Below, piece after piece: positions 25,352-33,973 of a stretch of DNA of 64,000 bases. How positions within the stretch are numbered: position 1 is the first letter of the stretch; every line of letters starts with the position of its first letter. The notes under the pieces are model-generated. The model was given only the letters and a program-made list of their open reading frames with translations. It ran no database searches and was not told the DNA's origin. The position numbers and the translations under genes are program-made. The DNA is taken from positions 372,001-436,000 of the forward strand of contig NZ_MECJ01000011.1 in NCBI RefSeq assembly GCF_014596475.1. Direction: 5' to 3'. The stretch comes from Streptomyces sp. CBMA152. GTDB lineage: Bacteria > Actinomycetota > Actinomycetes > Streptomycetales > Streptomycetaceae.

Positions 25352-26863
25352 ATGGGACACCGTAAGGCGGCCGCCGTTCTCACCCTGGCCCTCGCCGCCG
25401 TCACCACCGGATTAGTACCGGGCGCCACCGCGAAGGCCGCCGCGCCCGACGACCTCGACCGGTTCCGTCACCAACCGCTGAAGTGGACCGCCTGCAAGGA
25501 TGCGCAGCTCACCGAGAGCGGCGCCGAGTGCGCGACGCTCAAGGTGCCGCTGGATTACGCCCGACCCCAGGGCCGCACCCTCGATCTGGCGATCTCCCGC
25601 ATCAAGGCCACCAGCCCGGCGAAGCGGCGGGGCATCCTCCAGACCAACCCCGGCGGCCCCGGCGCGCGCGGCCTGACCATGCCGTCCGACCTGCGGCAGA
25701 AGATGTCGCCCAAGGTGGCGGCTGCGTACGACGTCATCGGGATGGACGCCCGTGGGGTCGGCGAGAGCAGCGCGCTGAACTGCGGGCTGACTCGGGCGAG
25801 TTGGCTGCGGTCGGCGGGCAAGACCCGGGCGGGCTTCGACGAGAGCTGGCGGCTGGCGAGGAACGACGCCATCGCCTGCTGGAGCAAATACCCCGACGTA
25901 CTGCCCTACTTCACCACCCGCGATACCGCCCGTGACATGGACCTCGTGCGCAGTGTGCTGGGCGAGCGGAAGACCTCGTTCTTCGGGCAGTCGTACGGGA
26001 CCTTCCTGGGTGCCACGTATGCGCAGATGTTCCCGGGCCGGGTCGACCGGCTGGTCCTCGACAGCTCGCTCGACCCGGTCAAGTACGGGATGCGGATGCT
26101 GCAGGACATGGGCCCGGCGAACGAGCGGGCGATCGACGACTTCGCCCGCTGGGCCGCGCGGAATGATGCCGAGTACCGCCTGGGCGCCACCCCGGCGGCC
26201 GTCCGGGCCGCCATCGAGGGGCTGGTCCGTCGGGCCGAGGCGAAGCCGATCCCGATCGCGGGGTTCCAACTGGACGGCTACCTGCTGCCGTACGCGCTCT
26301 TCGCCTTCGGTTCCGACGAAGCCGAAAACGCTCAATATGCTGGTGCACTGCGGCAGTTGCTGGACGCGGCCGACGGCAAACCGGTCGACGCGACCCCGGA
26401 TCTTCGTGAGCTGCTGACCCTCATGTTCCATCCGCAGGGCACCGGCGCCGACGTCGATCTGTCGGCCACACTCGCGGTGCTGTGCGGCGATGTCGCCATG
26501 CCCCGCGACCCCGAGTGGTATCGGAAAGCCATCGCACGGGCCCGGCCCACACAGCCGGTGTTCGGCCCGATGCACAACGGCCCGACTCCGTGCGCGTTCT
26601 GGAAGGAGAAGCCGCGCGAGAAGCCGACGAAGATCGACAACAGCGTCCCGGCGCTCCAGATCCAGGCCACCGGCGACACCCATACCCCGTACGAGGAGGG
26701 CCTTGGCATGCACCGCGCGATGCGCGGCACGCACCTGGTGACCGTACCCGTCCGCGTCCACACCGTGTACCTCTCCGACCACAGCCCCTGCGCGAAGAAG
26801 AGCGTCGACGACTACCTGGCGGACGGGAGGCTTCCGGCGAGGGACATGGCGTGCGGGCGGTGA
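25352..26863 (+). CDS. Secreted tripeptidyl aminopeptidase-like alpha/beta hydrolase (SlpD/SlpE type)
   Basis: A 503-residue exported enzyme. The signal peptide spans about residues 1-30 (ends AKAAA). The oxyanion region is QTNPGGPGARG, the catalytic Ser lies in SFFGQSYGTFLG, and the C-terminal TAP-like domain contains ATGDTHTPYEEG (Asp) and RVHTVYLSD with the final His. Disulphide-forming Cys residues are present. These enzymes cleave short peptides from N-termini outside the cell. ATG follows GAGGAC. Confidence 0.88.
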   Translation: MGHRKAAAVLTLALAAVTTGLVPGATAKAAAPDDLDRFRHQPLKWTACKDAQLTESGAECATLKVPLDYARPQGRTLDLAISRIKATSPAKRRGILQTNPGGPGARGLTMPSDLRQKMSPKVAAAYDVIGMDARGVGESSALNCGLTRASWLRSAGKTRAGFDESWRLARNDAIACWSKYPDVLPYFTTRDTARDMDLVRSVLGERKTSFFGQSYGTFLGATYAQMFPGRVDRLVLDSSLDPVKYGMRMLQDMGPANERAIDDFARWAARNDAEYRLGATPAAVRAAIEGLVRRAEAKPIPIAGFQLDGYLLPYALFAFGSDEAENAQYAGALRQLLDAADGKPVDATPDLRELLTLMFHPQGTGADVDLSATLAVLCGDVAMPRDPEWYRKAIARARPTQPVFGPMHNGPTPCAFWKEKPREKPTKIDNSVPALQIQATGDTHTPYEEGLGMHRAMRGTHLVTVPVRVHTVYLSDHSPCAKKSVDDYLADGRLPARDMACGR

Positions 26864-26999
26864 GCGACGACGGGGGCGGGGGCGGCGACGGGCCCCTGCC
26901 GAAAACCGGTCGACCGAATCGGTTCTCCTCGACTGGCGCGTTCTGCTCTAATGGCGCGTTCTGTTCACGTGGCTCGCCACCGTACGGAAGGACCGCGCG

Positions 27000-27365
27000 A
27001 TGCTGTCCAGACCCCTGCACGTCCTCAACGAGGGATCGGCGTTCCTCCTGGAACTGTGCGCGCTGGCCGCGCTCGCCTGGTGGGGGTATCGGACGGGCGA
27101 GAACACCGCTGTGAGTCTGTTGCTCGCGGTGACCGCACCTGGGGTCGCGGCCGTCGCATGGGGGTTGTTCGCCGCCCCGAAGGCGCGGATCCACGTTCCG
27201 CTGGCGGGTGTTCTGACCGTAAAGGCGCTGGTGTTCGGTGCCGCCGCGGCCGCGCTGTACGCCATCGGCCACCACATGCTCGCCGTCATCTTCGCGGCCG
27301 TGGCCTTGCTCAACACCACCGTCGCGACGCTGGACCGCCGCGCCTTGATGCACCAGGGGCGCTGA
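27000..27365 (+). CDS. YrdB-like (DUF2568) small membrane protein
   Basis: A 121-residue protein with four hydrophobic helices; VAWGLFAAPKARIHVP in the middle is the typical DUF2568 loop. Function is unknown in the family. The 136-bp upstream gap contains two copies of TGGCGCGTTCTG (from 26934 and 26952), 18 bp apart, around a -10-like TCTAAT. Confidence 0.75.
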   Translation: MLSRPLHVLNEGSAFLLELCALAALAWWGYRTGENTAVSLLLAVTAPGVAAVAWGLFAAPKARIHVPLAGVLTVKALVFGAAAAALYAIGHHMLAVIFAAVALLNTTVATLDRRALMHQGR

Positions 27366-27424
27366 GAACGCGGCGCGCGCCCTCAGCCCGGCCTGGCTTT
27401 CCGCCACTGACACGACGGATGCGA

Positions 27425-27454
27425 TTGACATGCAGCCTGGAGGCTGCCTATCGT
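27425..27454 (+). promoter_or_regulatory. Probable sigma70-type promoter of the ArsR-SRPBCC gene
   Basis: TTGACA (27425-27430), an 18-bp spacer, and TATCGT (27449-27454). The spacer contains the palindrome GCAGCC-TGGA-GGCTGC (27432-27447), placed to block RNA polymerase. Confidence 0.65.
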
Positions 27455-27457
27455 GGA

Positions 27458-27479
27458 AATGCAGCCATATGGTTGCATT
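27458..27479. promoter_or_regulatory. ArsR-type operator, 22-bp near-perfect palindrome
   Basis: AATGCA-G-CCATATGG-T-TGCATT is symmetric except for one base pair, and spans the expected transcription start just upstream of the ArsR-SRPBCC gene. Confidence 0.7.
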
Positions 27480-27496
27480 ACTGGGGGTGGTAAGCG

Positions 27497-28303
27497 ATGG
27501 ACGCGGTGTTCAAGGCGCTGGCCGATCCCAGTCGGCGACGGTTGCTCGACCGTCTTCGGGAGCGCAACGGGCAGACCCTGCGCGAGCTGTGCGCCGGGCT
27601 GGACATGGCCCGGCAGTCGGTGAGCAAGCACCTCGCCGTACTGGAGGCCGCCGAGCTGGTGACCACGGTGTGGCAGGGGCGCGAGAAGCTGCACTACCTG
27701 AACGCCGCTCCCGTCAACGCCATCGCAGAGCGATGGATCAGCCGTTTCGACCGCGGGCGGGCGCACGCCCTCGCGGATCTGAAGAGAGCATTGGAGCAGC
27801 CCCCCATGGACAGCAAGACCTTCGTGTACGCGACATACATCCGCACCACCCCCGAGCGGCTCTGGCAGGCCCTCACCGACCCGGCCTTCACCGACCGCTA
27901 CTGGGGCGTGAGCTTCCGCACCGACTGGACCGAGGGCTCGCCCATGGTCTGGGACGAGTCCGGCGCAACGACCGCCGACCCCGAACAGATCGTCCTCGCG
28001 TACGAGCCGCACCGCCGACTGTCGTACACCTGGCACACCTTCAGCCCGCAGTGGGCGAAGGCCAACGGCATCAGCGAGGAACAGCGTGCCCAACTCGCGG
28101 CCGAAGCCCGTTCGCAGGTCACCTTCAACCTCGAACCCCAGGGGGAACTGGTCAAGTTGACCGTCACGCACGACTTCGACCCGGAGGGCACGCTGTACTC
28201 GATGTGCAGCCAGGGCTGGCCGGTCGTCCTGTCCAGCCTCAAGAGCCTGCTGGAAACGGGCGAGCCGCTGCCCGACTCCCGACGCGCCGCTCAGGACAAC
28301 TGA
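27497..28303 (+). CDS. ArsR-family regulator fused to an SRPBCC (AHSA1-like) domain
   Basis: A 268-residue fusion. The N-terminal ArsR winged helix (about residues 1-95) has recognition helix MARQSVSKHLAVLEAAELV. The SRPBCC hydrophobic-pocket domain starts near residue 104 with TFVYATYIRTTPERLWQAL and runs to the end. No ArsR metal-binding CxC motif is present, so the signal is likely an organic ligand or redox state rather than arsenic. The SRPBCC part could be that sensor. Two palindromes in the promoter imply autoregulation. Compare the unfused pair at 30583-31418. Confidence 0.87.
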   Translation: MDAVFKALADPSRRRLLDRLRERNGQTLRELCAGLDMARQSVSKHLAVLEAAELVTTVWQGREKLHYLNAAPVNAIAERWISRFDRGRAHALADLKRALEQPPMDSKTFVYATYIRTTPERLWQALTDPAFTDRYWGVSFRTDWTEGSPMVWDESGATTADPEQIVLAYEPHRRLSYTWHTFSPQWAKANGISEEQRAQLAAEARSQVTFNLEPQGELVKLTVTHDFDPEGTLYSMCSQGWPVVLSSLKSLLETGEPLPDSRRAAQDN

Positions 28304-28310
28304 CCGTCGC

Positions 28311-28826
28311 CTAGATCCCGAACGGCGCCGGGTAGTGGACGGTGCCGCTCGGCAGCGGATGTGCCTCGTCGAGGGTCATGGCCATCATGGCCTCGTCGGG
28401 GACGTCCACCGTCAAACCGATGCCATGCGTGGACGCCCGGGTGAAGCCGAAGCGCGGGTAGTACGCCGGGTGCCCGAGGACGACCACGTAATACTCACCG
28501 AGGTCCGCCGCCGCCTTCAACGCGGCCCGGATCGCGGCCGACCCGGCACCGGTCCTCTGACACTCGGGCCGTACGGACACGGGCGCGAGGCACAGGGCCG
28601 GGGTGTCGTCGATGTGGCAACGGGTCAGCAGCGCATGCCCGACGACCTCGCCGTCGTCGTCGACGCTGACGACGGACAGCCCGTCGATCCACGAGGCATC
28701 GCCCCGCAGCGCATCGACGAGTTCAGCTTCGTACGGCTTCTCGAACGCGGCGAGAGTGATCTCACGGATGGCGGGGACATCGGCACCGGTCTCGGCGCGC
28801 GTGATCCAGTTCTTGTGTGTACGCAT
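28311..28826 (-). CDS. GNAT-family N-acetyltransferase
   Basis: A 171-residue protein. The acetyl-CoA loop lies in VRPECQRTGAGSAAIRAALK (about residues 85-104, Q/R-x-x-G-x-G/A), followed by VVVLGHPAYYPRFGF, a block typical of YhbS-type acetyltransferases. The substrate is unknown. ATG 28826 is the only internal start giving a normal N-terminus; its RBS is poor. A 22-codon open frame with a strong Shine-Dalgarno lies 95 bp upstream. Confidence 0.82.
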   Translation of the reverse strand: MRTHKNWITRAETGADVPAIREITLAAFEKPYEAELVDALRGDASWIDGLSVVSVDDDGEVVGHALLTRCHIDDTPALCLAPVSVRPECQRTGAGSAAIRAALKAAADLGEYYVVVLGHPAYYPRFGFTRASTHGIGLTVDVPDEAMMAMTLDEAHPLPSGTVHYPAPFGI

Positions 28827-29227
28827 GACGGGATGAGGATCCGTTTCATGTGAGGTTGGTGTGGTGGGTGTACGCGCACGGCCTCGCGAGCTCACGCTCC
28901 CAACGAGGCGGTACGACTGCGTCAGACCATCACCCGGGACGCAAGGCCGATCCGGGTACGGCTCGCCGCAGCGACCATGAACACGGTCATCAACCCACCT
29001 CCCGTCACTCTCATCCGACTCATCCGAAACCGTACGAACTCACCGAACGTAGCACAGCGCCTCGGGCCTCTCCCCTCGATTTTCCGCGTCACACTCCCGA
29101 GCGGCGCACGAGGCCGCGGACCCTGATGGCTCGATCGGGTTGTCCGTTCTTAGGACGTCACTATTTGCCCCGCTGAGCATCCAGGATCTTGGGTGGCGCC
29201 CATCACCCGAGCGATAAGGTCCCGTTT
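28827..29227. other. Divergent intergenic region (about 400 bp)
   Basis: Apart from the 22-codon frame listed separately, no gene is supported. The middle part (29000-29100) is less GC-rich than the surroundings and probably carries the promoters of the GNAT and P450 genes. No clear -35/-10 pair was found. Confidence 0.4.
28922..28990 (-). CDS. Possible 22-residue leader peptide upstream of the GNAT gene
   Basis: ATG at 28990 is preceded by GGGAGGTGGGTTG, one of the best ribosome binding sites in the window. The frame encodes MTVFMVAAASRTRIG and seven more residues, then TGA. It lies 95 bp before the acetyltransferase start on the same strand, so it may be a regulatory upstream frame. It is too short for compositional support. 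Confidence 0.35.
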   Translation of the reverse strand: MTVFMVAAASRTRIGLASRVMV

Positions 29228-30523
29228 ATGAGGAACTTCCGTTCCCTCGTCACCGCCCAGCTGGCCCGTATCTGTCTTGCGCAAGTCCGCCGCAGCCGGA
29301 GGGGCGACGGCGGTTCCCCTACCACTCTGCTCCCCGACTCGTTGGCGATGGCCTTACGGCGCGACGGGCTGGAGCCCGTCGTGGACCTGGACCGGAAGCG
29401 GGAGGCCGCGCCGGTGGTCAGGGCGGCTCGGTGGTTCGGGGTGAACGCCTGGCTGGTGACCGGGTATGGCGAGGTGAAGGCGGTTCTCGGTACGGCGGGC
29501 GCGTTCAGCAATGACTTCTCGCGGCTCGTCGAACGGGCCGGGCTCGACGCGGGGACGAACCCCGGCGGTCTGGGGTTCAGCGACCCGCCCGACCACACGC
29601 GGCTTCGGCGGCTGCTGACACCGGAGTTCACCATGCGCAGGCTCGGACGGCTCGCGCCACGGATCCAGGAGATCGTCGACGGTCGGCTCGACGCGATGGC
29701 CCAGGAGAGCGGGCCCGTTGATCTGGTGCGGGCCTTCGCCCTGCCCGTGCCCGCTCTGACGATCTGCGAACTGCTCGGAGTGCCGCACGCGAACAGCCCC
29801 GAGTTCCAGCGGCTGAGCGTGGCGCACTTCGATGTGTCCGGCGAACCGGACGACGTATTACGTGCGGCGTCAGCATCCTTGTCCCATCTGATGCCTCTCG
29901 TGCGGGAGCAGCGCGAGTCACCGGGCGACGGACTGCTCGGCATGCTGGTGCGCGAGCACGGCGACGAGATCAGTGACCGGGAACTCGCCGGACTGGCTGA
30001 CGGCGTACTGACCGGCGGACTGGAGACGACGGCGAGCATGCTGGCCCTCGGCACCGTCGCCCTGCTCGCCGACCCCGTACACCTCCGGCTGATCCGCGAC
30101 GAGGTGCGTGGGCCGGAAGTCGACCGGCTGGTGGAGGAGTTGCTTCGCTATCTGTCGGTGGTGCAGGTGGCGTTCCCGCGGTTCGTCCGCCGCGACATCG
30201 ACATCTGCGGAGTGACGATGAGGAAGGGGGATGTCGTGGTGTGCTCCCTCAGCGGCGCCAACCGCGATCATTCCCTTGGGCCGGGCGGCAGGGGGTTCGA
30301 CCCGGCGCGGCGCGCCTCCGCCCACCCTTCCCATATGGCCTTCGGCCATGGCATCCACCGCTGCATCGGCGCCGAGCTGGCACGCATGGAGCTGCGCATC
30401 GCCTATCCCGCGCTCGTACGTCGCTTCCCGGCCATGCGCCTCGCCATCGAGCCGCACGACATCCCGTTCCGGAAGCTGTCGATCGTCTACGGGGTCGAGG
30501 CCCTGCCCGTCCTTCTGCACTGA
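29228..30523 (+). CDS. Cytochrome P450
   Basis: A 431-residue P450. The I-helix GGLETTASM (about residue 270) carries the acidic-Thr pair, the K-helix ExxR is EELLR, and the haem-binding loop is AFGHGIHRCIGAELARME with Cys about residue 380. This bacterial class I enzyme needs ferredoxin partners, but no ferredoxin gene is adjacent. ATG 29228 follows TAAGG; the longer frame from 29189 lacks an RBS. The 40-residue basic N-terminal extension before the fold is somewhat long. Substrate unknown. Confidence 0.9.
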   Translation: MRNFRSLVTAQLARICLAQVRRSRRGDGGSPTTLLPDSLAMALRRDGLEPVVDLDRKREAAPVVRAARWFGVNAWLVTGYGEVKAVLGTAGAFSNDFSRLVERAGLDAGTNPGGLGFSDPPDHTRLRRLLTPEFTMRRLGRLAPRIQEIVDGRLDAMAQESGPVDLVRAFALPVPALTICELLGVPHANSPEFQRLSVAHFDVSGEPDDVLRAASASLSHLMPLVREQRESPGDGLLGMLVREHGDEISDRELAGLADGVLTGGLETTASMLALGTVALLADPVHLRLIRDEVRGPEVDRLVEELLRYLSVVQVAFPRFVRRDIDICGVTMRKGDVVVCSLSGANRDHSLGPGGRGFDPARRASAHPSHMAFGHGIHRCIGAELARMELRIAYPALVRRFPAMRLAIEPHDIPFRKLSIVYGVEALPVLLH

Positions 30524-30555
30524 TGCGTCACCTGGCCTCGTATGCATTTGCAAGC

Positions 30556-30575
30556 ATATAGCTCGCCAGCTATAT
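30556..30575. promoter_or_regulatory. ArsR-type operator, perfect 8-bp arms
   Basis: ATATAGCT-CGCC-AGCTATAT ends 7 bp before the ArsR start codon and is AT-rich in a GC-rich genome, as typical ArsR operators are. Binding would block initiation of the ArsR-SRPBCC operon. Confidence 0.75.
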
Positions 30576-30582
30576 TTGCAGC

Positions 30583-30903
30583 ATGCGCACCCCCGCAAGC
30601 GACGTCATCGAAGTGCTCGCCGAGCCCAACCGCCGACGCATCCTCGACCTCCTCAAGGACGGCGAGCGGCCGGTCGGCGAGCTCGTCGGTCTGCTGGGGC
30701 TTGCACAGCCGACCGTCTCCAAGCATCTGCGCACCCTCCGCGACGCCGGGCTCGTGGAGGTCAGGGTCGACGCCCAGCGGAGGCTGTACCGCATACGCCC
30801 GGAACCGCTGGCCGCGCTCGACGCCTGGCTCGCCCCGTACCGAAAGCTGTGGAGCGCGAGTCTGGACCGGCTCGAACGCCATCTGGAAGAAGGAGCATCA
30901 TGA
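30583..30903 (+). CDS. ArsR-family regulator
   Basis: A 106-residue winged-helix repressor with recognition helix LAQPTVSKHLRTLRDAGLV and wing VDAQRRLYRIRP. No metal-binding cysteines are present. It overlaps the SRPBCC gene by 4 bp (ATGA). The palindrome immediately upstream suggests autoregulation. There is no recognisable RBS, the operator taking its place. Confidence 0.88.
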   Translation: MRTPASDVIEVLAEPNRRRILDLLKDGERPVGELVGLLGLAQPTVSKHLRTLRDAGLVEVRVDAQRRLYRIRPEPLAALDAWLAPYRKLWSASLDRLERHLEEGAS

Positions 30904-31418
30904 ACGACTCCATCACCCCGAACACCGAAGGCACTCTCAGCACAGACGGAGCCCGCCCGGTCCTCCGGTTCGAGCGGGTCCTCGCCCAGCCGCCCGAGGC
31001 GGTCTGGCGCGCGATCACCGATCGCGAGGAGCTCAAGGCGTGGTTCCCGTGCGATGTCATCGCCGACGCGTGGAAGCCGGGCGCCGCGATCAGCTTCCCG
31101 TTCGCGGGCGACCGCGCGCCCACCCTCACCGGGACCGTCCTCGAAGTCGACGAGCCCCGACTCCTCGCCTACACCTGGGGCGAGGAAACCCTCCGCTTCG
31201 TCCTGACGCCCGAACCGGGCGGCCGCACCCGCCTGGTGTTCACCGACGAACTGGACCCGGCGGCCGCCGCACGTAACGCGGCCGGCTGGCAGGTCTGCCT
31301 CGCCAGACTGACCGGCGAGACCTCGGCCGACGACGCATGGAAGGTCTTCTTCGACCGGTACGTCGCCGCGTTCGAGCCGAAGCTCGGCCCCCAGGAGGGT
31401 CCTCCGGCCGGACACTGA
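30900..31418 (+). CDS. SRPBCC (AHSA1-like) domain protein
   Basis: A 172-residue START-like fold protein: LRFERVLAQPPEAVWRAITD opens the helix-grip fold and LAYTWGEETLRFVLTPEPGG forms the core strands. AHSA1-like members bind hydrophobic ligands; several work with an adjacent ArsR partner. Translationally coupled to it here. Function not further defined. Confidence 0.83.
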   Translation: MNDSITPNTEGTLSTDGARPVLRFERVLAQPPEAVWRAITDREELKAWFPCDVIADAWKPGAAISFPFAGDRAPTLTGTVLEVDEPRLLAYTWGEETLRFVLTPEPGGRTRLVFTDELDPAAAARNAAGWQVCLARLTGETSADDAWKVFFDRYVAAFEPKLGPQEGPPAGH

Positions 31419-31520
31419 ACAGCAGATCAGGCGCGGACCCGTGCCCGCTGGGCGCCCTGCACCTGAGCGGGAACCGACCGAGCCACCCCCGCGAGGCCGC
31501 TGCTGGCTATTACGGACTCG

Positions 31521-33743
31521 TCAACTGATCGTCCAGTGCTGCAACGCCGAATTCGTGTCGGCCTGCTGCGTCACCAGCCCCCCGTCGGAAGTCGAGGACG
31601 TCGTCAGCAGCAGACCGCTGTGCACATTGGCGATCGTGTAGGCGCCGGAGGCGAGTCGCGTCGCCTTCCAGTGCTGGTTGTCGGCGCCGGTGCAGGTCCA
31701 CTGGATCACGGAGGTACCGGGTGCCGTGAAGCCACCGTTGTCGTCGGCGCACAGGTTCGCGTACGCGTTGACGAGGGTGTACGAGCCGTCGGGCTGCTGG
31801 GTGAAGTTCCAGTTCTGGTTCTGTCCGCCGTTCAGCGACCAGGTGTCCAGCTGAACACCGGTCGACTTCGACCAGTTGGGGTCGTCAAGTGCCTTGCCGG
31901 ACACGGAGAGGGTGTGCGTGCCGTTCAGGTTGCCGCCGCTTGTCCCAGACGCAGTGAAGGTCATCGTCTGCTCGGCGGCGGTCCTCGATCCACCAACCGC
32001 GTTGCCGGTCGTGTTGGTCCAGCTGCGGTTCGGGGTGGTCTCGGCGAGCCGGCTCACCTCCGAGGACATACCGAGAACCAGTCCGCTGTACCGGTTGACG
32101 AGCCGATACGTACCGCTCCGTACACCGGCGGCGGACACGTTCGGCACGATGAACCACTGCTGTCCGATGGTGGCGCCGCCCGACCCCGGCGCGGTGACGG
32201 ACGGTGCGGTCGCCCAGGCACGGGCGGCCGTCGAGCCGGAGTCGACGCCGAGGAGCTGCCCGGTGGCGGTGTTGGTGATCCGGTACGAACCGTCGCCGTT
32301 GCCCGTGAAACTCCACGTCTGCAAGGTCGATCCGGTCGCGCTCGGCACCGATGTGGTCGCCGTGCTGCCGGAGACCTGGGCAAGGACTCGGCCCGATCCG
32401 CTGCCGATGAGGTAGGTCCGGCTCGGGTCCACGGGCGGGGCGGCGGGCGCGGAGGATCCCACGGTGATGTCGGCGTACTCACCGTCGGAGTGGGCGCAGG
32501 CGATCGAGCAGTACGAGCGGAACGTCTTGCCGATGATCGTCGAGTTGGTCCTGTTCGCGCCGTCGACGAGCCAGCGGTACCAGGAGCCGGAGGTGTAGCT
32601 GCCCGAGTCGCCGATCAGGGACCACTTCTGGGTGGAGAGGTCGTCGGTGACGTAGAAGCGCTGCGGCGCCGTGCCGGAGACGACCTCGGGCTCGCCGATG
32701 TACAGGCCGAGGTGGGCGTCGAAGGCGATGTTCATGATGAACAGGTCGGATTTGGCGGGGAGTTGGCCCGCCGCGACCTGCTGGTCGACGGTTCCGCTGT
32801 TCGCGGGGTGGTAGTCGTGGGCGACCGGGGTGTATCCCGTCGGATTGGCCGACGTCGCCGGCACCATGTTGCTCTCCAGGCCGCCGACCCCGGGCTGCGA
32901 CCACGAGCCGTCGTACCACTTCGACCAGGAGCCGGTCGCCATCTTCGACGAGATCGGCGCGCGGGCGACATGCGCCAGACCGCCGGTGCTGCCGCCGACG
33001 CCGCCCTTGGGGACGATCCGCGAGCCGTAGTAGACGTAGAAGTAGCCCGAGGCCGGGTCGACGAACAGCCGCTGGTCGCCGTCGCCGTAGTCGTACGTCT
33101 GGTTCGGGAAGGCCGTCGAGTCGTTGCGGGCTGTGCTGTACGGGGATGTGATCGCGTGGCCCAGGATGGTCCACACCTTGCCCTGGTTCTTCGACACCGC
33201 GTAGTCGATGGCGTCGTAGTGCAGCCCGTCGCCGAACGGCTGGGGAGTGAACTCGTTGTGCACCAGGCCGTACCAGTCCCCCGTGTCCGGGTCGACCCAC
33301 ACCCCGACCAGGTCGCAGAAGTTCTTCTGGGAGTAGCCCGAGCCCGAGCCTGCCGAGGTCGCGCCGACGCCGGTCGGGCTGTTGTTGCAGCGCCAGGTCG
33401 TGTCGTTGTTGCGGTCGCTGGAGTTGGCGGGGTTCACCGCGTCGCTGATCGCGCTCGACCGCTTGGCGTCGTCGAAGGTGGTACCGGTGTAGAAGTCCCA
33501 GTACCGGGGCTCCGTGGAGCCATAGAGCGCAGCGGACTGCTGGAAGTAGAACGTGCCGTCCTTGTCGATGTACGAGGAGGCGGGTGTGTCGGTGGGATAC
33601 GCGTAGGGGCTGACCGAGCCGACCGAGATCGTGTAGGTCGCGCTCGGCACGGTCGCCGACGCCGGGGCCGCGAGGCCCGCGACGATCACCGAGACCGCTG
33701 CGGCCGTGGCCGCGAGCGCTCTTTTCACGCGATGAAGAGCCAT
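31521..33743 (-). CDS. Secreted protein with two ricin-type beta-trefoil domains; N-terminal domain unrecognised
   Basis: A 740-residue exported protein. Signal peptide about residues 1-30 (ends PASA). Residues about 35-440 form a beta-rich, Asp/Gly/Tyr-rich domain reminiscent of a glycosidase beta-propeller but not assigned. Residues about 450-740 hold two ricin/CBM13 trefoils, ending with NQHWKATRLASGAYTIANVH and SALQHWTIS. The last 125 residues closely resemble the C-terminus of the divergently transcribed hexosaminidase, including SGKALDDP and LCAD blocks. Likely a carbohydrate-active or carbohydrate-binding exoprotein working with it. Confidence 0.75.
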   Translation of the reverse strand: MALHRVKRALAATAAAVSVIVAGLAAPASATVPSATYTISVGSVSPYAYPTDTPASSYIDKDGTFYFQQSAALYGSTEPRYWDFYTGTTFDDAKRSSAISDAVNPANSSDRNNDTTWRCNNSPTGVGATSAGSGSGYSQKNFCDLVGVWVDPDTGDWYGLVHNEFTPQPFGDGLHYDAIDYAVSKNQGKVWTILGHAITSPYSTARNDSTAFPNQTYDYGDGDQRLFVDPASGYFYVYYGSRIVPKGGVGGSTGGLAHVARAPISSKMATGSWSKWYDGSWSQPGVGGLESNMVPATSANPTGYTPVAHDYHPANSGTVDQQVAAGQLPAKSDLFIMNIAFDAHLGLYIGEPEVVSGTAPQRFYVTDDLSTQKWSLIGDSGSYTSGSWYRWLVDGANRTNSTIIGKTFRSYCSIACAHSDGEYADITVGSSAPAAPPVDPSRTYLIGSGSGRVLAQVSGSTATTSVPSATGSTLQTWSFTGNGDGSYRITNTATGQLLGVDSGSTAARAWATAPSVTAPGSGGATIGQQWFIVPNVSAAGVRSGTYRLVNRYSGLVLGMSSEVSRLAETTPNRSWTNTTGNAVGGSRTAAEQTMTFTASGTSGGNLNGTHTLSVSGKALDDPNWSKSTGVQLDTWSLNGGQNQNWNFTQQPDGSYTLVNAYANLCADDNGGFTAPGTSVIQWTCTGADNQHWKATRLASGAYTIANVHSGLLLTTSSTSDGGLVTQQADTNSALQHWTIS

Positions 33744-33973
33744 GGTTGTCCTCCGAGTTCACCCCGAGCGGTCGTTGCCCGATCCCACCGCCCGCGAGGA
33801 GCCGGAGTACATGTGTTTTCGTCACGGCGTCTTGGGTTTTCTTGTCGGCCGCCTTACCCCGCTGCGCGTTTGTGCACGTTCCGGCGGCGTTTCCGTCATC
33901 TCTTGACATGAACGCGGCGCTGCGCTGCACTTGTGCGCCGATCCTCTGCGGCCCTGACCTGGCTGGAGGCACG
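33744..33973. promoter_or_regulatory. Shared divergent promoter region of two secreted ricin-domain proteins
   Basis: A 230-bp gap between divergent starts. TTGACA at 33903-33908 could be a -35 for the hexosaminidase gene, but the matching -10 is weak. No convincing DasR-type site was seen. Confidence 0.35.

Noticed and set aside
28850..29176. A 108-codon plus-strand frame before the P450 gene
   Set aside because: It has no RBS, a low-complexity His/Pro/Arg composition and no similarity to any domain; treated as intergenic.
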